Of a stretch of DNA of 64,000 nucleotides, positions 50,775 through 62,628 are shown piece after piece. The notes beneath the pieces were generated by a model. The model made no database searches and was not told where the DNA came from. It saw nothing but the letters and a program-made list of their open reading frames with translations. The stretch is from Ochotona curzoniae (Eukaryota; Chordata; Mammalia; Lagomorpha; Ochotonidae): NCBI RefSeq assembly GCF_017591425.1, contig NW_024467101.1, forward strand, positions 10,490,918 through 10,554,917, in the 5' to 3' direction. The translations under genes were made by a program, and so were the position numbers. Within the stretch, counting starts at the first letter, position 1. The number at the start of each line of letters is the position of its first letter.

Positions 50775-51101
50775 ATTTTTTAAAAGATTTATTTATTTTT
50801 ATTTGAAAGGCAGATTTACAGAGAGAAAGACAGAGAGGAAGATCGTCTGTCCTCTGGTTCATTCCCCAAGAGGCCACAATGGCTGGAGTTGAGTTGATCC
50901 AGAGCCAGGAGCCAGGAGCCTCTTCTTGGTCTTCCATGTAGGTGCAGTGTCCCCAGGCTTTGGGCTGTGCTCAACTGCTTTCCCAAGCCACAAACAGGGA
51001 GCTGGATGAGCAGTGGAGCAGTTGGGACACAAACCAGTGTCCATATGGGATCCCAATGCTTGCAAGGTGAGCATTTAGCCACTGAGTTATCATGCCAGGC
51101 C
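50775..51101 (-). repeat. CSINE, full length, with target-site duplication
   Basis: 'taaaagatttatttattttt', 'gaaaggcagatttacagaga', 'gagctggatgagcagtggag' and 'tccatatgggatcccaatgc', ending 'catgccaggcc'. 'ctctcatgcc' (50765-50774) and 'ctcccatgcc' (51102-51111) are the likely duplication, 9 of 10. Confidence 0.95.
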
Positions 51102-51111
51102 CTCCCATGCC

Positions 51112-52435
51112 TCTTCTGTAGCCACAGCTGTTGCAGCTTCCACTCAGATGCTTGAAGCAGGAACTCATACCCCAACCCTCTAACCAAGTCATTAATTTCT
51201 CCTGCAGAGGGTAGATGTCTTTCAGTTCTCAACAGACTGACGTGAGTACAACTGAGTTCTAAGCAACCTGCACATCAATTCCATTGTCCCGTGGCCCCCT
51301 GAGCTGCCTCTGCACCTTGCACAGTATTGGGTTTGTCATATGGGCTCAGTCCAGACTTGACTGTTTAGCCCATGTTCTAACTTAGCAATTGGTCATGTTC
51401 AGCTGATTGCTAGGCACTGGAGATAGAAGGCCAAGTCAAACCCATGACCTGGAAGGAAGGAAGAAATTGAAAAGTCAACAGGAGGCCTTGGATGGAGCAT
51501 CAGGACAGGTTTTTGAAGGCGTGATCTGTGGATCTCTTGAAGTTCCATGCTCCGTGGCCATGTGCATTTGCAAGTGACAGGTGTCCAGAGCCTTGAGTTA
51601 AGTACAATTTTCTAAGCAGATAAAGATCATATGACAGGTTCCACAGTAGAGGCCAAGTTCAAGACAGAATAAAAGCACCACTGGCTCCACTCTTGCAGAC
51701 TGAAGATGAGCATGCCCTGTGGGGTCGGGACAATCCCAATGACACTCAGCCTGTATCTGAAGCCAGGAACTTTGTATCCTTGCTTCCTCACACTGAGGTT
51801 TTAGTGCTTTCCTTTGACCTAGAATTAGAACTGTACCCAAGATGCAACCACTGCTTCGTTTTAAGCACACACCCCAGCTCATCCTGGAGGTCAGGTTTCT
51901 GTAGAAAAATGATGCCTCTTCTCTACCAGCCATGTAATTTCTAGGAATTCAGGGAGCTCAGCTCACCTGTCTTCTGAGATTTAGAACCCAAATTTTCTGA
52001 TACTTAGATCTCCAACCTTGGGCCTCAGTGTCTTTCACCAGGAATCCCAGCCTTCTTCTTTGTCAGTTGCGCTTGATTCCTGCCAATAGATGTCCCAGAG
52101 ACAGGAGGGAGGATCCCAACGCTGGGTCTCCAGCTTCCCCTTTGAAGCCTCTCTGATGCTTGATTGCTGTGTGCAAGCTTGCTCCCCAGGTCCTGGATTC
52201 TGCTTTCATCACAGCTCTCATAACCTTTCTTGCCTGCTCAAGGGGCAAGGTCTACTTGATGGCTTTTGGTCTGGAGCAATGGTTTTTCCAAATCTTTTTG
52301 CGCTGAGAACATACCACGAATCCCAATATAGAAGGAAGATAAAAATAGAGTCTCTGGCAGGCTCTATGGATTCTATGGGGCTAGAAAACCTTTAAGCTTT
52401 TCTTAGGGTTAAAGACAGGGTCCCACCCTATGATT
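51112..52435. other. No gene recognised
   Basis: Mixed DNA with a weak L2-like trace near 51410-51470 ('ctaggcactggagataga'). A hAT-like start may lie near 52278 ('gcaatggtttttccaaat'). Open frames are short and conflicting. Confidence 0.4.
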
Positions 52436-52439
52436 TGTG

Positions 52440-52790
52440 AGGTTCTTGATTTTTTCTTTCTCAGCTCATCTCACTGACCTGCTTCCAGTTCTTTCAACTC
52501 CCTGTGCTCGCTGTGCGCTCTGAAATCTGTCTCATCCATTAACTCCAGAATATTCTCTACCTGCTTTCCTTTCCCTAGCATTCCACTTCTCTTTCATGTT
52601 TTATGATTTCCCACACCACTGCCAGCATCCCTATTATACAAATGCATCACTTAATGCCCCTTACCTCTTAGTTATATCATGTGATGTGTATGTTTGTGTG
52701 TTGTCAAGGATTCTGCCTACATTTGCTCACCACTATTGACCTATCATAAAATAGACCTTTGATAAATATGTTTGGATGCTTGAATTGGAA
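52440..52790 (+). repeat. L2 LINE 3' region
   Basis: 'ctgacctgcttccagttctt', 'tcttagttatatcatgtgat', 'catttgctcaccactattga' and 'tttgataaatatgtttggat' fit a diverged L2 3' region. Confidence 0.5.
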
Positions 52791-53595
52791 GGGAACCACC
52801 GAAGTCTTCTGATCTGACCACTCACTTCTTTGATTTCTATTAAATTCTGATGGAAAAAAACTATAGAATGAAGCATTGGAAGATATTTCATGGGCTTAAC
52901 CTTCTATCAAGCTATAGTCCCAGCTTTGGTGTTTGTAAACTAAAGTAATCATGTAGGCAGGTGGGAAGAATTGGGTCAATCTTCTGTTAGATTTTTCTTT
53001 TTTCTGGTTCCAAGACAGTGGTGGTAGAGGGGATGCAGGCTGGGTTTTACTTTTGCCCACCGTCTTGCTTACAGATAGCATCATCCTTCATTGAAATGGC
53101 AATAAGTTTGGACAACAGCATCCACACTCAGTCTCATTCCATTGGAATCTGTCAACTAAATGCCTTGGTGTGACTGAAAGCCGACTCTGAAAGCAAAACC
53201 TCTTGATTTTTTTTTTTCAATTTTTCAACAGGCATTTGAGCCAATTCTTCATTTTCCTGGGTGGGGAATTTTTATTGCACCTAATCACCTGGGTTGATTT
53301 TCATGGTTCTGATCTCCAAGAAAAATCAAGACACCCAGACTAATCAGTGGAGGACACTTAGACTTGGGAAATTCAGAGACTTAAGGGCATGATTGTTGGT
53401 GTTAGAAGGAGTCAGGTGGATCAGGCGTGGCTGCGGCACATCAGAGAATGGTGTATTAAGGACCTGGTATGGTTATCCCATGCCAGCCAAATGTTGATGT
53501 GTGCCATGTGTATCTCATGTAGTTCACCCTTGGCCTTACCCGGTGCTTGCCCAACACTGGACTTGTCATGCATCAGAATAATTGAATAAGAATAT
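52791..53595. other. No gene recognised
   Basis: AT-richer mixed DNA with T run at 53207-53217. Nothing supported. Confidence 0.45.
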
Positions 53596-53875
53596 AAAAA
53601 TGCCTTTAGGCCAAATCCACAAAATGCATGTGGGTTGGTTTTGGCTTGTGGACTATCTTCTCATTAGGAGTCTGGAACATTTTCTAAAATTCTTTTGGTC
53701 CCTCCAGGAGTCCATTGGATTGCAATCAGAAAACCATTCTGAGAATGGAGATGGGAAAAGGGACAGTGTGCGTGAGGGCGCTGGGCTGGTGTATGAGTGT
53801 ATACGCACCCACTCTCCCAGGCAAAACAAAAGAGCCTTCCTCCAGGGAAGCTGACTAGCTCATCATGGCGTGTCA
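53596..53875. other. Possible hAT scrap, otherwise unassigned
   Basis: 'ttttggcttgtggactatct' (about 53639) resembles the reverse complement of the hAT end at 8735. The remainder is unrecognised. Confidence 0.3.
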
Positions 53876-53879
53876 CTGA

Positions 53880-54010
53880 CATCAGAATTACACTAAATTA
53901 TCGCCACACGAGTGCCTTCCGCTGTTATTATTTGTGTTCCAAAATGTCCCAATGAATCTAAAAGGAGCATTATGTTCTCTTAAAGAAAAAAAGAAAGAAA
54001 CCCTAATGTT
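53880..54010. promoter_or_regulatory. Candidate conserved noncoding element (speculative)
   Basis: Repeat-free AT-rich block: 'cactaaattatcgccacacg', 'gctgttattatttgtgttcc', 'caatgaatctaaaaggagca'. Inferred from composition only. Confidence 0.22.
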
Positions 54011-54222
54011 CTGTGTTTTATTGAAACCCACTCAGAAAAATGAGCTTTGTGAATGTGGGCCCTCCCTCCTCCTCTCTGGGGGCAGAAAGAGAATTTATTA
54101 AGCCTTGCATTAGTTGACTAAAAAGTTTTCTTGTGAGTTTACTGTTGCCTTGTCCTTTTTTTTTTTTTTTCTTCAACAGAAATTGGCCTGAGAGTTTTAC
54201 AAGAAGAGCAATGGAATATATG

Positions 54223-54270
54223 GTGATGGGCGGGAGGGGAGGTTGAGGATGGAGTGGGGGGGGGTGAGCA
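54223..54270 (+). other. G-rich tract with quadruplex potential
   Basis: 'gggcgggaggggaggttgag' continues into a run of ten Gs, giving four G runs with short loops. Confidence 0.5.
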
Positions 54271-54392
54271 CTGTGTGGCAGGTGGGGAGAGTTAAGGTTC
54301 ATGTCTACTAAAAGGCTTTTCAGGGACTTGGACTAAATCTTCTTTCTCTTCTTTTTTACAGCATCACAAGACGTATTTCTATGTTGGTCTAC

Positions 54393-54487
54393 CCTTCCCT
54401 CTTTCCTTCCTTCCTTCCTTCCTTCCTTCTTTCCTTCCTTCCTTCCTTCCTTCCTTCCTTCCTTCCTTCCTTCCTTCCTTCCTTCCC
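54393..54487. repeat. (TTCC)n microsatellite
   Basis: Over 20 'ttcc' units with one 'cttcttt' interruption, abutting the tail of the next CSINE. Confidence 0.97.
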
Positions 54488-54782
54488 TTAAAAAATTTAT
54501 TTGAGAAAAAGGAGAAATTTTTGAACTACTGATTCACTCTCCAAATGCCTGTAACAGTGAGATCTGTGCTAGGTTGTCACTAGCAGCTAGGAAGCCCATC
54601 CAGGTCTCCCTGGATGTGGAGGACAGGGATCCAACTACTTGAACTATCTTCTGCTGCCTTCCCAGGTGTGTTATCAAAAAGCTAGATCAGAAGTGGAGTG
54701 GTCAGGACTTGAACTGACGCTCTGATATGGAATGCCAGCATTATAAACAACAGTTTAACCTACTGCATGACAGTGCTGATCC
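54488..54782 (-). repeat. Old CSINE
   Basis: 'taaaaaatttatttgagaaa', 'gattcactctccaaatgcct', 'gtggtcaggacttgaactga' and 'ctgcatgacagtgctgatcc' on the minus strand. The TTCC array replaces or follows its tail. Confidence 0.82.
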
Positions 54783-54857
54783 ATACTTCTGTTCTCTCTT
54801 CTGTTCTCCCCTGTCCTTCTTCCTCCCATGCTTCCTCCTTGTCCTCCAGTTTTTCCT

Positions 54858-54950
54858 CCATTCATTCTCTTATTCAGCAAGTACTTATTGAGCATCCTTT
54901 ATCTGCTGACACTGTGCTAAGCATAGTGGACAAAAATACACCTATTTGAG
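54858..54950 (-). repeat. L2 LINE 3' end
   Basis: 'cattcattctcttattcagc', 'aagtacttattgagcatcct' and 'cactgtgctaagcatagtgg' match the reverse-strand L2 end. Confidence 0.75.
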
Positions 54951-54956
54951 TCATGT

Positions 54957-55185
54957 TGAAAGCTCCTCAACTTATGATAGGTGTTAGATCCTAATAAAAC
55001 CATCGTAAGCTGAAAATCTCCTAAGTTAAAATGCAGTCAATGCACTTTTCCTATTAAACATTGAACTTAACCTGGCTCACCTTAAAAGTACTCAGATATG
55101 TACAGGAGACCACAGTGAAACAAAAATCATCTGACACCAAGCCTCTTTATTAAAGATATTCTACTCCTTATACAGTCAGTCTCGG
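54957..55185 (+). repeat. Tigger/mariner-type DNA transposon fossil
   Basis: 'ctcctcaacttatgataggt', 'aaccatcgtaagctgaaaat' and 'caaaaatcatctgacaccaa' resemble the non-autonomous element with 'ccatcgtaagtcgaaaat'-type words. Family assigned only to superfamily level. Confidence 0.55.
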
Positions 55186-55289
55186 GCTGTTCCTGTTTTT
55201 CCAAGTGTCAGCATCTTACTCCACTGAGTGATTTTATGTCACAACATAAGACAAGTGTGGAGAGGCCACTGGGTTTCCAATAAGTTTCA

Positions 55290-55440
55290 TTTCCTTTCTC
55301 TCCTGGACACAAAGCTGAATCAACCATATAGCCCAGTCTCTCCTGAAGTTAGGTACTGAATGAGTTCTGTTTAAGAAATAAAGGCAAACTTGATCATGCC
55401 ACTTTCAGGCCCAACCCATCACAACTCCAAGGTCATCTTC
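55290..55440 (+). repeat. Ancient interspersed repeat, family unresolved
   Basis: 'catttcctttctctcctgga', 'cagtctctcctgaagttagg' and 'tgccactttcaggcccaacc' follow a common placental repeat ('cccagcctcccttgcagttaggtg'). I cannot name it safely. Confidence 0.4.
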
Positions 55441-56328
55441 CACTTTTATTCTTTCCTTGCCTTCTAGATGGCCTCTAAGGTTTCTTCAAAGCTCTGAAGG
55501 TCTAGCCTGAAAACAAAAAGGGATTTGTAAGCCCAAACCATCATGCAGAAGGTTCCTGATTTACCTGGAATTTCTGCAACAGAAAGTGTATGAGAAAAGA
55601 GTAGGTTTTATTGCTCTTGAAGTACTAGAGTATGTGTGTTTTAGCACTTAGAATTTTCTACCCTAACTAACAGAAAGTTATCTGGCCAAATGAAAGAAAA
55701 ATCTATTGCAAGCATGGATGAGAATCTGGATGTATTTACTTACTAGACATTAGATGTGAGGTAGCTGTGTCACCATAACAAGTGATTTTTGCTTCATGAG
55801 ATGACTTTGGAATCTCAGCCGTGAATCAAAGATGCGCTTTCTTCATATTGAACATTATTTATACAGTTTACGAATGAAGAAATTCAAACAAAGATAATAG
55901 TTGGCTAACCATGGAAGTGAACACCTTAATTACCATTGTTTCTAACATATTTTATCTACTGCAGTCACACAGACCACTTCTGCACAAGTAGTATTTGCAC
56001 TTGGCCTTCACTGATTGAATGGTGATAGCAAGGAATGCCCCAGCAATCTTCCATATGTCCACTCAGTCTTATCCTGGATCAGACTGGAACTAAGTTCACC
56101 AAGGAAGTGGTTTCACTTATAATTAAATAGAGACAAAAATACTAATTGCAGATTTTAGGTCAAGATTGGGGAATACACATGTGCACACACACACACACAC
56201 ATACACACACACCCACATACTGCTACTGTGGCTGCTATAAAGTATTTTTTTTTAAATCCAAATTCCAAGAACCTTTCCTCAAATGTCAAATATGAGAATT
56301 CTTTCAAAATATAAAATCATGATGATGC
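55441..56328. other. No gene; (CA)n at 56180-56218
   Basis: AT-rich mixed DNA with an imperfect CA microsatellite. A T run lies near 56246. Nothing coding is supported. Confidence 0.55.
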
Positions 56329-56329
56329 A

Positions 56330-56668
56330 GGGCTGGCATGATGGTTCAGCGTAAACACTCTGCCCATATGGGCCAACATTCCATGTGGGCACCGGTTCGT
56401 GTCCTAGTTGCTCCACTTATGATCCAGCTACCTGCTTGCGGTCTGGGAAAGCAGTGGGAGATGACTCAAGTCCTTGGAACCCTACACCCGTGTGGAAGAC
56501 CGATAAGAAGCTCCTGGCTCCTGGTTTTGTATTGACTTGGCTTTAGTCACTGTCACCATTCGGAGAGTGAACCAGCAGATGCAAACTTTTTCTCTTTTTG
56601 TCTCTCTTTCTCTTTGCTCTTTGTAAATCTTTCTTTCCAATAAATGTAAATAAATATTTTTTTAAAAA
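56330..56668 (+). repeat. CSINE, full length
   Basis: 'agggctggcatgatggttca', 'ccatgtgggcaccggttcgt', 'gtctgggaaagcagtgggag', 'cggagagtgaaccagcagat' and the tail 'aataaatgtaaataaatatt'. Confidence 0.95.
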
Positions 56669-57318
56669 ATGCGACGATCCAAGGCCTTGAGGTACAGATG
56701 ACAACCAGAGACACAAAAGACCCTGAACATCAGACAGGTTTCTTAAAATATTCAAACCTGGGAAGAAGTCAGTGGTGTGGAGTGAATTACTTGCCCGTGG
56801 CTTATCATTTAAAATGGGCTGGATTCAGTGGTGCTTGGAGAAGCTGCAAATCCAGAAAATCTCACTCTTTCTGGCTTGAAGAAAGCAAGGACAAAACTGG
56901 AAATAATCACAATGTTTGGCAATTGAATAGAAATCCCGAAAGAAGAGTGTTATGGAGGAGCAGCCCTACATCTTGATGGATTAACTTCCCATCTTTGCTC
57001 TCTGAACTTCTCACATATGATACAAGGTAGACAGGAAGCAGTTCTGCTAAAGATAGGATGATTGAACAGAACTTTGAGTTGAGCAACATGAATGTTCCAT
57101 GAATGACAGAGCTCGGGTGAAGTCTAAGTACATTGATTGTCTGCTAAAGCCATTGATTCATTAATCGTCTTCATAGGGAGATTACCAAATGTTAACATTT
57201 CTGCAGTGTAAATTAACAGCATGGAGAATGCCACTTCGCATATCTTGAAAATTCAGGCAAATTTGACACACACTCGGGAAAAACACAATCAGTGGTTATT
57301 CATCTCGTGGTGGAATGG
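56669..57318. other. No gene recognised
   Basis: AT-rich mixed DNA; 'ttgattcattaatcgtcttc' near 57150. It may hold unrecognised L1 5' sequence. Confidence 0.4.
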
Positions 57319-57319
57319 G

Positions 57320-58265
57320 TTTCATGAAAGCTATTTAACTAAGACGAATAAAACAAGGCTTAATGAAAATAAGTGACACCTGCCGAGAAATAGTAACCAC
57401 ATTAAGAGAATAGAAATTCTAAAATTGAAGATTACATCTAAGCTTAATAGTTGGCTGGGTTCAATGTCAGAGGGAAGAGTCAATAAAACTGAATTAAAAA
57501 TCAACAGAAACATGCAATCAGAAACAGAAAAAGAAACACGTGTTAAAAAGAGCAGCACTTATGTGTTTGTGATACATGGCAGAAGGTGTAATCTACACGG
57601 GATTGGGGTCGAGAAGAATGAAAAGAGAAAGGAGCAGAAAAGCATTTAAATATATGACAGTTAAGCATTTCTCCATTTGACAAAAAATCCACTGATTTAC
57701 AGATTAAATGAATTCACCCAATTCCAATCAGGTTAAACTATGCCTATCGCATCAACATTAAACCAGTGAAAATCAAAGAGAAGGAGAAAGGCTAGAAAAC
57801 CATGCAAAGAAAACCAATGTCTCCTACATGGTAAACAGTTGAAATTCTGTGTTCCTGGCAGGCCTGGATATCACATAGGCATGGCAATCTGCAATTTCAT
57901 GAGATTTTCATCTTCCACCACAGAGGCCAGGTGTTAAAGAATCATGATCTCTAAAGGATTGAAAGAGAAAATCATTTTCAAAGTAAAATTTTACATCCAG
58001 CTAAAATATCTCCCAGGAACGAAATTGAAAAAGACATCTTCAGATCAGAATAACCAAGCACATTAATCACTCAGGAAGACTCAAGGAAGTGCCGTTGACG
58101 GAAGGAAAATGGCACCAGATAGAAACAAAATCCTTCAGGAACAATCAGCAGTACTGAATGTATCAATATTGGAGTCAATGCAAACAAGTTATCCTCTTTT
58201 AAAAAAAAATACAAATGACTGTTTAAAGCAAAAGTCACATCATTTGTCTGTGGACTTCTAGTAGA
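57320..58265 (+). repeat. Ancient L1/HAL1-type LINE relic
   Basis: Landmarks in order: 'aaaattgaagattacatcta', 'tgtcagagggaagagtcaat', 'ggagcagaaaagcatttaaa', 'ctgatttacagattaaatga', 'accagtgaaaatcaaagaga', 'ttttacatccagctaaaata', 'aggaacgaaattgaaaaaga', 'aatggcaccagatagaaaca'. These parallel a segment found in L1M and HAL1 elements as I recall them. The frame is broken throughout. Subfamily is not resolved. Confidence 0.65.
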
Positions 58266-58544
58266 TGTCATATACAAGACAATTATGGCAGAAATAATGG
58301 TAACAGATAGGGGCTAATGCAAGGGTTAGAGTTGCCTAGTTTCTGAGAGTTATGCAGAGTGATAGAATATTAACTTCAAATATATTGAGTGCTGTTTTCC
58401 TTAGCATAACAACAAAACAGGCAAAGATACATAATGAAAACACCGACAGGTTCAAGTCCAGTCCTAAAAGTGATTTTTAAATAACTGGAAAGGAGAGAAC
58501 AGATGATGATGATGATAACGATGATGGCCATTTTCAAATCCTAG
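58266..58544. other. Unassigned; short (GAT)n at 58502-58526
   Basis: AT-rich mixed DNA ending in an imperfect GAT run. Confidence 0.5.
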
Positions 58545-58760
58545 CACAGTGATAGTTGACATTTCCTGGGGACCTACCGTGTGTCCGGTGCTATGCCTCG
58601 ATGATTTCATCCTATTCTGTTAAGAGTAAACTTTGTGAGATGAATCTTTAATTTCCTTAATCAAGGAATGGAGGGCCATGAAGATTGATTGTCTTGCTGA
58701 AGGTGCTGAAGTTAATCACTGCTGGAATCAAAAACTTCAGGTTAAGGACAAAGCCTTTAA
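58545..58760 (+). repeat. MIR SINE
   Basis: 'gggacctaccgtgtgtccgg', 'tgctatgcctcgatgatttc' and 'ttgtcttgctgaaggtgctg' match MIR. This shows that the 128-codon open frame at 58678-59064 begins in repeat DNA. Confidence 0.7.
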
Positions 58761-59425
58761 GATGGTTACCATGTATGTTGGTGTCAGACAAAAAAAAGAC
58801 TGGAATCCTGAGGTGCCCCCTCCCGCTTTCTGTCTCATGAGAACTTCAGTGGATGTGAGCAGCTGGAGATCACAACAGGGAAAGAGCACCGCCAGAGAAA
58901 ATAGATGTCCCAATGTCTATCTTGGTGACCCCACATGCCAACCCTGGAAAGCCCATACTGAGGTTTATGCTTTTTGCTTTAAACAAAATTTTAGACGCAT
59001 TAAGAAGGAAATAAGGGTTGTCAGGGTTCAAAAATTACTAGATTATTCTCGAGATCCTTTTTAGGAATAAATTGTCCCTGGAGCTTTCAAAATAAATTAC
59101 TGTGGCTTCATCAGGCATAGCAGATTAGCTTTAAGGCCAATGCTTCAATGCCATTTTCAATTTTCTATTCAGAAAGAGATGGTTCAGTTTCTTTGGGTTC
59201 ATTCACCTTTCTCTGAGAGATGAGTTTGAAACACATTCCTTTAGGTTATGTGACAGTGGCTCAGATGTGTGCTGTTTCCTGTTTCCTAGGAGACTCTGAT
59301 TCTCCCATTTACAACAGAGAAAATGCAATGTGGATGATGGAACCATCTCACAGCTTTGACCCAGACCACGAGCAGCTGGTACTTGGTGGTCATTCAAATG
59401 TTTCCTTTTGGCAGCAGTTGGGTGT
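58761..59425. other. No gene recognised
   Basis: Mixed AT-rich DNA. The open frame through 59064 shows no domain. Confidence 0.4.
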
Positions 59426-59427
59426 TG

Positions 59428-59570
59428 GAAGGCTGTGGCTTTGGATCTTGATTTTTATGGCACTAGTTGTTTTATCTTGGAAAAGTGATTTTTGTCTTTT
59501 CAGGGTTTTTGTTTATTTGTGAAATGAGGATGTGAGAGTACCTGTTGCACAGTCTTTTTTGAAAGGTTAG
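59428..59570 (-). repeat. MIR SINE
   Basis: 'ttatcttggaaaagtgattt', 'tttatttgtgaaatgaggat' and 'gtgagagtacctgttgcaca' match the reverse-strand MIR. Confidence 0.65.
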
Positions 59571-59645
59571 GTAGCAGGCCATATAGGTCAAGGCTAAAAA
59601 CAGTGATACAATAATGAATAATTGGATTAAGTGAAAAGATTTTAA

Positions 59646-59910
59646 ATTAGAGCAAGAAATGGGAGAGAGAGGGAGAGAGAGAGAACCACCAATTGGGTCA
59701 TTCTTAAAATGGCCACAATAGCATCAGGCTGAACCAATATCCAAGAACTCCTTGTCTCCCATTCAGTGGCAGAGGTCCAGTGGTTTCTCCAGGTGCATAA
59801 GCAGGGGATTGGACAGACGCAGCTGCTAGGATTCAAATCTGTATTCTGACATGGGTGGGATGCCAGTATTGGAAGTATGACCTATTCTGCTGCATCACAA
59901 TGCCAGTGCG
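59646..59910 (-). repeat. Old CSINE
   Basis: 'gaaatgggagagagagggag', 'aagcaggggattggacagac' and 'gctgcatcacaatgccagtg' on the minus strand. Confidence 0.82.
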
Positions 59911-60560
59911 TTAATTAAATTGAAGAAGTATATGCTATGTAGAACTGTTGGAGTAAAGGAGATGGCTATGGATTCTTTCTTCTTTCCTTCAGATAAGTGA
60001 CAATCTGGGTTGGATCCCACTAGATGAAGAGTCATGCCCTGAGGGAGAAGATGATAAGATTCTTCTGGTATCAGCCACAGATTCAAGGACCCATGTGGTA
60101 GAAAACAGATGAGAATTAGAAATTGGTTACACTGCCAAGTTGTGAAGCATCACAAATGTGCTGTGGGGATTTGAATGTGCCTGCTTTAACAGAGACGACC
60201 AATGATGCAGAGACTGCTTTGGGGAAAGACCACTCCAACATGAGGCCGTGTGAAGGATTCTGGAGGCATATTTTGGGTATCTGAATGGGATTGGAAGGTC
60301 CACCGTGATGTTTCCCATGAGTGCAGATGCTGATCTGGACAAGGTGATGGCTGTAGGGGTTGAAAAGAGAAGCAGGGGGCCTCAAATCATTACAAAGAAC
60401 ACTGACTCGATCCTGAGAAACATTGAAAGAAGGGAGACTCATTCATTTGAGAAGGAAGAGATTCTGCTAAATTGGTTCTTGAGGGGACTCTCCAGAGAGT
60501 TCAAATTAATTCAAGAAGAAAGCAATTTGGTTAGAACGGTATGATAGGGTTGGAGGAGCT
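59911..60560. other. No gene recognised
   Basis: Mixed DNA. An open frame at 60305-60544 (+, 79 codons) contains a run of charged residues but no known domain. Confidence 0.4.
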
Positions 60561-60564
60561 GCTG

Positions 60565-60706
60565 AAATACCCATTTTGGAGCTCCCCACATAGAGATGCT
60601 GGAGCGGAGTCTAGGGCTGCGGAGCGGCAACCCCCTTCTTAGTAGGCACCCCTGTGATTCTGACATAAGCAGTCCAGGATTCACACTTTGAGAAATAGCT
60701 GTTTGG
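60565..60706 (+). repeat. MER20 (hAT-Charlie) fossil
   Basis: 'gcacccctgtgattctgaca' and 'cacactttgagaaatagctg' are the MER20 3' end, preceded by the diverged 'gagtctagggctgcgg'. Confidence 0.65.
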
Positions 60707-61145
60707 GGAGAAGTTACAGGCACAGCATAACTAGGAAGCCATGAAATAGTGAATCAAAGCCAGGGTTTTGTGGGCTACATCATCAGGAAGTGCGATCAGA
60801 ATCTTAATGGAGAAGGGAGTGGGTGAACACGTTCTCAGATAAGAGTTAAGCACAGGTAAAAAGGGATGTGTGTTTACAGCAGTAAGAAGACCCTGAAGAT
60901 GGATGCATGGAAGATACCCTTGGGGAGTGAAAACTGAAAAACAAACAGACTTGAAAGGGCATTAGGTTCTAGGTATGAATATATGAATATATATATGAAT
61001 ATATAATGAACAGTATTTAGGATGATGGGAGGTATCAGAGTCAATTCCAGCATGACACACATGATCACACTTATTGTTAACTACCATTGGCATTCAGACT
61101 TGGGAAAAATAATATGGAACCTCCATGTCTCCACCACAGTTTGTG
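60707..61145. other. No gene; TATGAATA-type repeat at 60974-61009
   Basis: Short array of 'tatgaatatatgaatata' units in otherwise unassigned DNA. Confidence 0.6.
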
Positions 61146-61149
61146 GTGA

Positions 61150-61225
61150 ATAAATTGTCCTGAGGAGTTTGTGAGAGTCAAGTGAGAAAAGGGTGCCCAA
61201 TAAATAACATATGCTCAGTACGTGT
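61150..61225 (-). repeat. Probable MIR 5' end
   Basis: 'gtcctgaggagtttgtgaga' and 'gtgcccaataaataacatat' resemble reverse-strand MIR. Confidence 0.45.
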
Positions 61226-61494
61226 CCATGACAGAGCACAATTACCCAAGGAACCTGTACAAACACTTTATATGTCTGCTAGTCAGCAGAGATGAACAAG
61301 AAATGTCCTTCATCTTCACGGGCTCTGAGGCTGCAGAGGGAGATTGAGAGATGCAGTTCAACAACCACAAGAGGTATCATTTCTGAGACATCTCTGGGAC
61401 TCAGGAAACCCCAAGGTCCTACCTATCCCAGAGGGTATCCCAGGCCAAAGGCAAAGGGTGAAGATGAGCATGAGCAACTTACAGCTGCCAGCTT

Positions 61495-61552
61495 CATTGG
61501 CCCATTCAATAAATGTCTATGCTTAGGGGACCTGCCGTGTCCCAGGGCATCA
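61495..61552 (-). repeat. Probable L2 3' end fragment
   Basis: 'cccattcaataaatgtctat' and 'gacctgccgtgtcccagggc' match the L2 start on the reverse strand. Confidence 0.55.
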
Positions 61553-61785
61553 CCACCACTTTGACTATTCACAATTAAAACACAAAGGCCGAGGCTCCAA
61601 ATTGCAGGCTGAGATTTGCCACAGAGCTGTTTGTATCGAGGCAACCCTAGGAACTACTCCATCAGGGGGAACTGCAGTGATAAGTCCATCCTCAACCACT
61701 GGGACAGACCCAAACGTTACAAACTTGAAAACTCAATAGTGCCATGTCAGTGCTACGATGAAGGAGAGTTAGTGCTGCTTGTGTT
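61553..61785. other. Unassigned spacer
   Basis: Nothing recognised. Confidence 0.4.
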
Positions 61786-61789
61786 AGTA

Positions 61790-61930
61790 TTTTTATGATT
61801 TCTATTAAACTTTAGTTCATACTGATTAATGATTTGTCAAATGCAAGCTTGATAATAGAGTTAGTTATTAGGAGAATATTCTATATCGAGCAGGGACCGC
61901 TCATTGAAATAAAGGTCTTCTCTATTTTCA
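61790..61930. promoter_or_regulatory. Candidate conserved noncoding element (speculative)
   Basis: Repeat-free AT-rich block: 'actgattaatgatttgtcaa', 'ttagttattaggagaatatt', 'gctcattgaaataaaggtct'. Inferred from composition only. Confidence 0.25.
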
Positions 61931-62475
61931 GGTGGCTCGTGACTGAATAGCAGATCTGCCCTCCCACCCACATCCATCATTAAACTCCCCCCTCTGTTCT
62001 GCCACCTACCTCATCAGAAAATAATAAGACATAAAATTGATGAATTGTTTACTGGGAGAAGAATATTAGAGTTAACCTCTGCCACCTGCTTGTCCTTCTA
62101 GTTGAAGATTATTTGTCTGATGATGGCCTCGAAGGAGGCTACTGGAGAGGGAGGAGGCTGGGCGACGTTCTCATCCATCAATCTCAAACGTTAGGAACAT
62201 TCCTTAGACAGCCCATGCCTCTTCACTGTCTAGGAGAAAACATGCCATTGTGAATTTATAGAAATTCAGGAGAACCCTTCTGTCTATTCTACTATACCAC
62301 TCTGTGGTGAAGGAGGCAGGGGGAGCAATCTTTCAAACCTCTTTTTGGGGCAGGTAGTAATAGATTCCACTTTTACAGGAAACAGAGGTGTAACCATTTC
62401 TTTAAAGAGATACAGGTGGTGATGGCCAGAGGTATGGAGGGAGAGAGAAAAACAATTTTATTGTTATCTTTTCAA
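61931..62475. other. No gene recognised
   Basis: Mixed DNA without a recognised repeat or coding region. Confidence 0.45.
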
Positions 62476-62477
62476 AA

Positions 62478-62628
62478 AATAGTGGTAACAATCACTGTTT
62501 GTTAGGCTTCTACTCTGGGTCAAGGCCATGAAAATTTCTTGAGGGTATTTGTTTATTTAACTAATGCCAACTACTTATGAAGGCAGATAGTCCCATTTCC
62601 ATTTTGAAGATGATAACACTTGGACTGA
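62478..62628 (+). repeat. MIR SINE, 3' part replaced by a CSINE
   Basis: 'gttaggcttctactctgggt' and 'cccatttccattttgaagat' match MIR up to the SINE insertion. Confidence 0.7.

Noticed and set aside
54393..54487. Regularly spaced repeats as a possible CRISPR array
   Set aside because: It is a simple (TTCC)n microsatellite without spacers, in a mammalian genome.
58678..59064. 128-codon frame starting MKIDCLAEGAEVN
   Set aside because: The first part is the 3' half of a MIR. The remainder has no domain.
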